From assembly GCA_016297645.1 (NCBI GenBank), contig JAEDGF010000010.1:1-36751 (forward strand): 36,751 nt of DNA. Reading direction: 5' to 3'. The position numbers and the translations under genes were made by a program. Under the pieces are notes generated by a model. It made no database searches. It was not told the origin of the DNA and worked only from the letters and a program-made list of their open reading frames with translations. The DNA is from Clostridiaceae bacterium (GTDB taxonomy: Bacteria > Bacillota > Clostridia > Oscillospirales > Acutalibacteraceae). Shown in pieces: positions 32,100-36,751 of this stretch. The stretch's first letter is position 1, and each line of letters begins with the position of its first letter.

Positions 32100-33530
32100 T
32101 CAAAGCTTTATCGCGTCAAGAATTTCCTTGACGGTGATATCGGGATTCTTTGCACCCATGAGCATTGCGGTCATCATTTTTTCATGGAGCAGTGCAACAT
32201 CTTCCTTCGCGCCCTTTTCGTCGAGCTTGTACTCCCAAATGACATCAAAGCCGTTGTCGTTGGTTCTGTGCTTTATGGTGAGGTAAAGGTTCTGCATGGA
32301 GAAGTTGTTGTTGTACCAAATACCGAGAGAGGAGCGCTTGACCTCTTCATTCTCGTAGGGCAGATCAATTGGTGCGTGATATGAGAATGTCAGGCTGTCG
32401 TATGTCTGTCCGAGGGAGGCGTTTTTAACCGAGTATTTAAGATAAAGCCATTTAAGAACATCGTAGTTGCAGTGGAGGTATACCATATCTCTTGCGGCTT
32501 CGATGATGTCGATCGCTTCTTTGTATGTTTTGTCCTCGCTGACGATTGAACGGATTGAATACATATGCCATCTGTTTCCGCCGCCCTTCTTTTCGAGAAG
32601 TGTCGAACGGCGAGCGAGCATCAGCTTAAAGCTAACATCCTCCTGATTGTCGTTGAATGCCGAAAGAGCCGTGCGAAGACCGAACATAAGCGCACCGACA
32701 ACGGAGAGATTGTTTTTACGGCACGATTCGAGAACGGTGTTTGTGTCCTCCTCCGAAATGTGGTAGATGAGCTGGCGCGATTCGGTGTTCTGCGTAAAGC
32801 ACTGTGCAAAACGCCTGTCGGGCTGATTGTATTCTATGCGTTCCTTTTTAAGACGGTTGTCTTTAAGGTAGTCGTTGAAGATCGGTTCAGTCTCGGTGAA
32901 GAAATAATTCTTCCAGAATGCCTCGTCCTCTTTGCATTTTTCGGAATCGAGATACTCAAACTCCTTCTGGATCATCTCAATGTAGGGTTTCATCGGCTTG
33001 GGATAAGGCTTGCCGCACTTTTTGTGGAGATATATACCCATTACATCCGCAAGAAAGACCTTTGTCGAGTATCCGTCGTATGTAAGATGATTCATCTTGG
33101 TGTAAATACCGTTAAGTCCGTCGGGCAGATGCATGATCTTGACGGTGTTAAGCGGACTCTCGAAGAAGTTGCCGCCGACTGTTGACCAGCTCTTAATTAT
33201 TTCATAGGACTCATCATAAGTCATATTTGTGTGGTCGATTTCCTCAATAACAGATTCCGTCTTAGGAACGATATATTGGAGCGTACCGTACTGCTGATCC
33301 GGAATAAGTCTTATTCTGAAACAGTCGCTGCGTTCGATAGCTTCTTCGATTGCTTCTCTCATGAGAGCGGAGTCAAAGTCACCCTTCCAGTATTCGCCCG
33401 TTCCGATGTTGAGCGTTGCGGGTACCTTGCCGTAGGTGTTGAATGCCCAAAACATGAACTTCTGAGCTTGGGTAAGCGGATATGCGTCTACTATCTGACC
33501 GTTTGAAAGTTGTGTCTTGATGGGTTCCAT
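32100..33530 (-). CDS. Stand-alone condensation-domain protein
   Basis: This 476-residue protein has the size and fold signals of one NRPS condensation (C) domain: AYPLTQAQKFMFWAF at the start (C1-like), RSDCFRIRL (C2-like), and MNHLTYDGYS at residues 146-155, the C3 motif HHxxxDG with its first His replaced by Asn147 while the catalytic second His148 and Asp152-Gly153 remain. C domains join two carrier- or CoA-bound acyl groups by amide or ester bonds; the family also includes acyltransferases such as WS/DGAT and PapA. Here it is free-standing, between a ligase and a carrier protein. Ribosome site GGAGG, 5 nt spacing. Confidence 0.88.
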   Translation of the reverse strand: MEPIKTQLSNGQIVDAYPLTQAQKFMFWAFNTYGKVPATLNIGTGEYWKGDFDSALMREAIEEAIERSDCFRIRLIPDQQYGTLQYIVPKTESVIEEIDHTNMTYDESYEIIKSWSTVGGNFFESPLNTVKIMHLPDGLNGIYTKMNHLTYDGYSTKVFLADVMGIYLHKKCGKPYPKPMKPYIEMIQKEFEYLDSEKCKEDEAFWKNYFFTETEPIFNDYLKDNRLKKERIEYNQPDRRFAQCFTQNTESRQLIYHISEEDTNTVLESCRKNNLSVVGALMFGLRTALSAFNDNQEDVSFKLMLARRSTLLEKKGGGNRWHMYSIRSIVSEDKTYKEAIDIIEAARDMVYLHCNYDVLKWLYLKYSVKNASLGQTYDSLTFSYHAPIDLPYENEEVKRSSLGIWYNNNFSMQNLYLTIKHRTNDNGFDVIWEYKLDEKGAKEDVALLHEKMMTAMLMGAKNPDITVKEILDAIKL

Positions 33531-33547
33531 AATATCCTCCGATTTTT

Positions 33548-35104
33548 TTATGCTGATTTTTTGTGTCTGAGAATTTTGCCGGTAGAGGTGCGCTCAAAGG
33601 GTTCTTTTCTGAGTTCAACTCTGTCTATTATGTGCGAAGCGCTGCCCGATGCGTTTACACGGTCAATTGCCGCCTGCATATATTGCTCTATATCTTTAAT
33701 GCCGTTTCTATCGGCGTAGTCGAAGTCGGGATAGATCTCTGCGACAATGTCGTTGCCGTCGCCGTAAACGACGATCTCCTTGACCATAGGCTCGTCTGCA
33801 AACTTCTTTTCAAGCTCCTCGGGACTTACATTTTCGCCGTTCGAGAGAATGATGATATTTTTGAGTCTGCCGGTGATGAACAGCTCGTTGTCCTCCGTGA
33901 GTCTGCCCATGTCGCCGGTGCGGAACCAGCCATCCTCGGTGAATACCTTTTCGCTCTCCTCGGGGCGTTTGTAGTAGCCCATGAAGAGAGAGGGACTCTT
34001 GACCTGAATCTCGCCGTCCTTTATTCTTACGCGGCAGGTGCTTATAACTCTGCCGCCGGAGGCGCCGCAGGTCTTGCCGTCCGGTACGGAAATTCTGGGA
34101 CCGGTTTCGGTCATGCCGTAGCCCTGACGGACGGTAATGCCCATATCCTCAAATTCCTTGGATACCTTTCCGCTCAGCGGTGCGCCGGCTGCTATTATAT
34201 TTGTAAGGTTCTTGCCGAATACCTGCTCGGCGGCTTCGCGCGGAGAGATATCGGGGTTGTTCTTTCTTATAATACGGGTCTTTCTTAAAAGGCTTTCTAT
34301 TACCATCGGAACCATTCTCATAAAGTGCGGATTGAAGCGGAGAAGGTTCTCGTTGATGTTCTTTATGTCGCCGTTAAGGCAGATGGTAACACCGTCTTTG
34401 AGGTTTTTGAGGTAGTCGCAGGAGAAGCAGAAGATGTGGTACATGGGAAGTACATTGAGCGTCACCTTGCTCGAATCAAACGACATTTCTTTGTAATAAA
34501 CATTTGATATTACGGCGCGGGAGGAGAGCATTGCGCCCTTGCGCGTTCCGGTAGTGCCGGAGGTGTAAATGATTATCGTGCAGTCGTCCGGGTCGATCTC
34601 AACATCGGACAGATGCGCTTTTTCGCTCTCGGAATTGTAGTCCTTGTATATATTCTCGAAGAATCCGGGGTTTGAGAGGTCTATGTAATATTTTACCTTC
34701 GGGCAGAGCTTTTTGAGCGCCTCCTCGTTGTGGGCGTAGCTCTCGTCGAAAAATACCATCTCGGCATCGGCATCGTTTATGAGCGCCGCCGTGTCCTCGG
34801 GAGAAGCGTCGTACGCCATGGGAACGGCTACATTGTTGCTCACGAATATTCCGTTGAAGCACGAAATGTATTCATAATTTGTTTTTGCTATAAGTGCGAT
34901 GTGCATTCTTTCGGGATTGAGAGAACGGATGTATCTCGCAACCGAATAAGAATCCTCACACATATCACGGTAAGATTTTACTTTTATCTCGCCGTCACGG
35001 TAAAACTTTATGCACGGTTTATCGCCGTATTCGTTTTTTGCCCAGTCAAGAAGCTGCCTGACGGTAAGAACATCATTATTCCACGGGACGCGTTGTATAC
35101 TCAT
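33548..35104 (-). CDS. AMP-forming acyl ligase, first of the cluster
   Basis: This 518-residue adenylate-forming enzyme carries IIIYTSGTTGTRKGAMLSS, LNVLPMYHIF, GYGMTETGPR, WFRTGDMGRL, GRLKNIIILSNGENVSPEE, and a C-terminal Lys510 in RTSTGKILR, so all catalytic landmarks are intact. It resembles fatty-acyl ligases more than amino-acid-selecting A domains. It should activate a carboxylate as the adenylate and load it on CoA or the carrier protein. I choose ATG 35104, 8 nt after GGAGG, rather than TTG 35110, which is only 3 nt away. First gene of the operon; the condensation-domain gene begins 17 nt after its stop. Confidence 0.93.
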   Translation of the reverse strand: MSIQRVPWNNDVLTVRQLLDWAKNEYGDKPCIKFYRDGEIKVKSYRDMCEDSYSVARYIRSLNPERMHIALIAKTNYEYISCFNGIFVSNNVAVPMAYDASPEDTAALINDADAEMVFFDESYAHNEEALKKLCPKVKYYIDLSNPGFFENIYKDYNSESEKAHLSDVEIDPDDCTIIIYTSGTTGTRKGAMLSSRAVISNVYYKEMSFDSSKVTLNVLPMYHIFCFSCDYLKNLKDGVTICLNGDIKNINENLLRFNPHFMRMVPMVIESLLRKTRIIRKNNPDISPREAAEQVFGKNLTNIIAAGAPLSGKVSKEFEDMGITVRQGYGMTETGPRISVPDGKTCGASGGRVISTCRVRIKDGEIQVKSPSLFMGYYKRPEESEKVFTEDGWFRTGDMGRLTEDNELFITGRLKNIIILSNGENVSPEELEKKFADEPMVKEIVVYGDGNDIVAEIYPDFDYADRNGIKDIEQYMQAAIDRVNASGSASHIIDRVELRKEPFERTSTGKILRHKKSA

Positions 35105-35124
35105 GAACAAAACCTCCGTTTTCG

Positions 35125-35140
35125 CACTGAAAATACAGTG
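35125..35140. promoter_or_regulatory. Palindrome CACTG-6-CAGTG before the ligase gene
   Basis: This 16-bp inverted repeat lies 20 bp upstream of the first ligase ATG, in the divergent region shared with the TetR-family gene, a plausible repressor site. Confidence 0.45.
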
Positions 35141-35161
35141 TAATTACAATTTTTATCGGAA

Positions 35162-35210
35162 CACCGTGGTTTTCTCGCATCATCCTGATAAGTTTTATAC
35201 ACGGTGTTGC
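35162..35210. repeat. Long inverted repeat in the divergent control region
   Basis: ACACCGTG (near 35161-35168, with AA upstream extending the match) recurs inverted as CACGGTGTT (35200-35208). On the + strand GCTTTTTT follows. It could be an operator pair or an attenuator-like stem. The 220-bp gap 35105-35324 contains this, the sites at 35125 and 35287, and no gene. Confidence 0.5.
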
Positions 35211-35234
35211 TTTTTTCGAGGATTATTATATAAT
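35207..35234 (+). promoter_or_regulatory. Candidate promoter of the TetR-family gene
   Basis: TTGCTT (35207-35212), 16-bp spacer, TATAAT (35229-35234), leaving a leader of about 85 nt that contains the inverted repeat at 35287-35305. Confidence 0.55.
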
Positions 35235-35286
35235 AGGGGTTGGAAAAAAGCAACCTACAAATTAACAGATTATGAACAAATAACAG

Positions 35287-35305
35287 ACACTTTCCGAAAA
35301 AGTGT
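35287..35305 (+). promoter_or_regulatory. Inverted repeat ACACTTT-5-AAAGTGT before the TetR ATG
   Basis: A 19-bp near-palindrome 20 bp upstream of the regulator's start, the size and position typical of a TetR-family operator. GTGTTGCTTT occurs both here (35302-35311) and at 35204-35213. Confidence 0.5.
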
Positions 35306-35324
35306 TGCTTTACAGGAGAAAAAA

Positions 35325-35888
35325 ATGAAAGAAAATTCCGACAGACGCGTTCGCGTCACCAAAATGATACTTCGCGATTCCCTTGTTGAGCTGATGAGGG
35401 AGAAGCCGCTGCACGAAATCAGTATCAAGGCTATATGCGAGCAGGCGGACATAAACCGCAGCACATTTTACCATCATTACGGCTCGCAGTACGATCTTTT
35501 CGATGATATCGTTCAGGAGATAAGCAACAGTATATGGAAGATAATCGACGCGTCGAAAAAGAAAAAAGAAAAGTTCGTCAAAATGCTCACCGAAATTCTC
35601 ACATTCTGCGAAACGAACCGCGACTTCTTTATCGTGCTGCTCGGTGCAAACGGTAACTATAACATAGGCGAAACTCTCGCAAAAGAGATCGACCGTTTTC
35701 TCGAGAAGGATTCGAAGGACGAGATCTACACCTATTCCACACAATTTTTCAGCGCCGGAATAACGAGCGTTCTGTGGACTTGGCTGAACAAGGAGGAGCG
35801 CGAGTCCGCACGCGATATCGCAATGATGCTCAATGCCATAATAATGTACGGCATAAAGCGCGCGATGGTTCTGTCGGGCAACGCGTAA
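35325..35888 (+). CDS. TetR/AcrR-family transcriptional regulator
   Basis: This 187-residue regulator has an N-terminal helix-turn-helix (about 12-58; DSLVELMREKPLHEISIKAI then ADINRSTFYHHYGSQYDLF) and a helical ligand-binding C-terminus with TetR_C-like FFSAGITSVLWTWL. The ATG at 35325 follows a CAGGAG site; earlier in-frame codons run through the control region. It is divergent from the four-gene assembly-line operon with inverted repeats between, so it is the likely repressor of that operon and of itself; the inducer may be a pathway acyl compound. The thioesterase gene follows 29 bp after its stop. Confidence 0.93.
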   Translation: MKENSDRRVRVTKMILRDSLVELMREKPLHEISIKAICEQADINRSTFYHHYGSQYDLFDDIVQEISNSIWKIIDASKKKKEKFVKMLTEILTFCETNRDFFIVLLGANGNYNIGETLAKEIDRFLEKDSKDEIYTYSTQFFSAGITSVLWTWLNKEERESARDIAMMLNAIIMYGIKRAMVLSGNA

Positions 35889-35917
35889 AACATATAAAAG
35901 CAAAAGAGGACAAACTT

Positions 35918-36313
35918 ATGACAAAGAATGAAGCGGCTGAATTTTTTAAGCTCGACCGTTATGCAAGCGAGGGCTTGGGGGCGGTTATCGAGGAGGTGTC
36001 GGACGGACATTCCGTCGTGTCGATGACGATATGCGACCGACACCGTGCGGCGCACGGAGGAGTTATGGGCGGCGCGGTTTTTTCGCTTGCCGATTTCGCG
36101 TTTGCGGTTGCGTGCAACACCCCCGAAAGTATTACCGTCACCGTTTCAAGTAATATAAATTTTATGAGCGGTGCGAAAACAGACCGCCTTGTTGCCGAAT
36201 GCACGCGCGTAAAAAACGGAAAACGGGTGTGCTTTTGCGAAACGACGGTTACCGACTCCGCCGGAACGATTGTTGCGACCGTTTCGGCTGTCGGCTCAAA
36301 AATAAAATCGTAA
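35918..36313 (+). CDS. PaaI-family hotdog thioesterase
   Basis: This 131-residue protein has the hotdog signature RAAHGGVMGGAVFSLADFAFA (motif around residues 43-63; His46-Gly47-Gly48, Asp59), then SSNINFMSGAKTDRLVAE and GTIVATVSAVG strands. Members hydrolyse acyl- or aryl-CoA thioesters in the cytosol. The ATG at 35918 follows AAAGAGGA; in-frame codons further upstream overlap the TetR gene. It is probably cotranscribed with the TetR gene and next to the acyl-ligase operon, so it may release or edit acyl thioesters of that pathway, though a housekeeping role is possible. Confidence 0.9.
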   Translation: MTKNEAAEFFKLDRYASEGLGAVIEEVSDGHSVVSMTICDRHRAAHGGVMGGAVFSLADFAFAVACNTPESITVTVSSNINFMSGAKTDRLVAECTRVKNGKRVCFCETTVTDSAGTIVATVSAVGSKIKS

Positions 36314-36362
36314 CAGACACAATCGCATATAAATATTTTACAATTTAAATGGAGGCGGCACC

Positions 36363-36751
36363 ATGACCGAAAAATCAGACGGAAAGCTCTTTTTTCCGGG
36401 AGAGAAATGGCGAAACGAATTAACCAAAAGTACAATGCGCTGTCCGAGTATCAGCAGGAGGAACGAAAAGAAATTCTCCGCGAGCTGCTCGGAGAACTGA
36501 ATGAAGGCGTATCTTTTAACGGACCTATCCGCTTTCACTACGGTGTTCATACGAAAATAGGAAAAAATACTTTTTTCAATTTCAATTTTACCTGTCAGGA
36601 CGATGCAGAGGTTACGATCGGCGAAAACTGCGATTTCGGCCCCAATGTTACGATAGTAACGCCGCTTCACCCGATGCTTGCAAACGAGAGAAAGGCGCTT
36701 AGGCTGACGGGATTCAAACCCATGTCGCCCGTCAGTGCCCCTTTTCGGCAC
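36363..36751 (+). pseudogene. Maltose/galactoside O-acetyltransferase-like gene, frameshifted and cut by the window edge
   Basis: From ATG 36363 (after a GGAGG site) the product begins MTEKSDGKLFFPGEK, the expected start of the Maa/LacA family, but this frame closes after 45 codons. The rest of the family pattern continues in another frame from about 36407: KRINQKYNALSEYQQEER, then EILRELLGELNEG, GPIRFHYGVHTKIGKN, NFNFTCQDDAEVTIGENC and FGPNVTIVTPLHP, a left-handed beta-helix acetyltransferase. The break lies at about 36390-36406 beside a T6 run, so a one-base indel (real or sequencing error) is likely. The last ~15 codons drift from the family and the gene runs off the edge. Intact homologues transfer acetyl from acetyl-CoA to sugars. 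Confidence 0.75.

Noticed and set aside
36338..36751. Minus-strand open frame at the right edge
   Set aside because: It is antisense to the acetyltransferase-like sequence, which has clear hexapeptide-repeat family features.

Overview
This window reads as chromosomal DNA from an anaerobic, spore-forming Bacillota, most likely a gut Clostridia of the Ruminococcaceae/Oscillospiraceae type. That is an inference from four things: a dipicolinate synthase pair (dpaA-dpaB), a T-box leader in front of ileS, a glgC+glgD glycogen operon, and several secreted repeat proteins with Gram-positive-style signal peptides and strong AGGAGG ribosome sites. I see no phage, plasmid, transposase, rRNA, tRNA or CRISPR. 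Both ends cut genes: a surface protein at base 1 and a maltose-acetyltransferase-like gene at the right edge.

Layout: 1-2859 is the C-terminal part of a large surface protein (InlB-type B-repeats, calcium-type loops, nine CxxC repeats). 3052-4490 (-) holds dpaB and dpaA. 4613-8102 is a promoter, an isoleucine T-box and a type-2-like ileS. 8120-9785 encodes a secreted nuclease/phosphatase-fold protein and a MIF-like tautomerase. 10088-11847 (-) is a two-component system. 12269-14138 (-) holds an MFS transporter and TspO. 14263-15567 is a secreted protein of unknown function. 15719-16036 is a non-coding array of 97-bp tandem repeats. 16340-17779 (-) is a secreted metallophosphoesterase. 17984-23707 is glgB-glgC-glgD-glgA, followed by a sugar isomerase-like TIM barrel. 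24831-26766 (-) encodes a YhhN-like membrane protein and a PatB-like C-S lyase. 27020-28512 is a radical SAM enzyme whose stop codon abuts a second array, of ~100-bp repeats. 28822-30122 encodes a lipoprotein and a 44-residue membrane peptide with a seven-cysteine tail.

The most unusual locus is 30205-35104 (-). It is a tight four-gene operon encoding an acyl/adenylate ligase, a free-standing condensation-domain protein, a 71-residue carrier protein and a second acyl/adenylate ligase. It is divergent from a TetR regulator that is followed by a hotdog thioesterase. These are the parts of a dissociated NRPS/lipopeptide-style assembly line, with each domain on its own polypeptide. The product cannot be read from the sequence. 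Because the ligases look like fatty-acyl ligases, an acyl amide or ester is my leading guess.

A second theme is that three secreted proteins end in short aromatic, often cationic amphipathic tails instead of LPXTG signals, and a fourth carries a similar segment internally. This may be an undescribed way of associating with the envelope. Well-formed -35/-10 promoters with 17-18 bp spacing and hairpin terminators bound most transcription units, so the operon boundaries are fairly clear.
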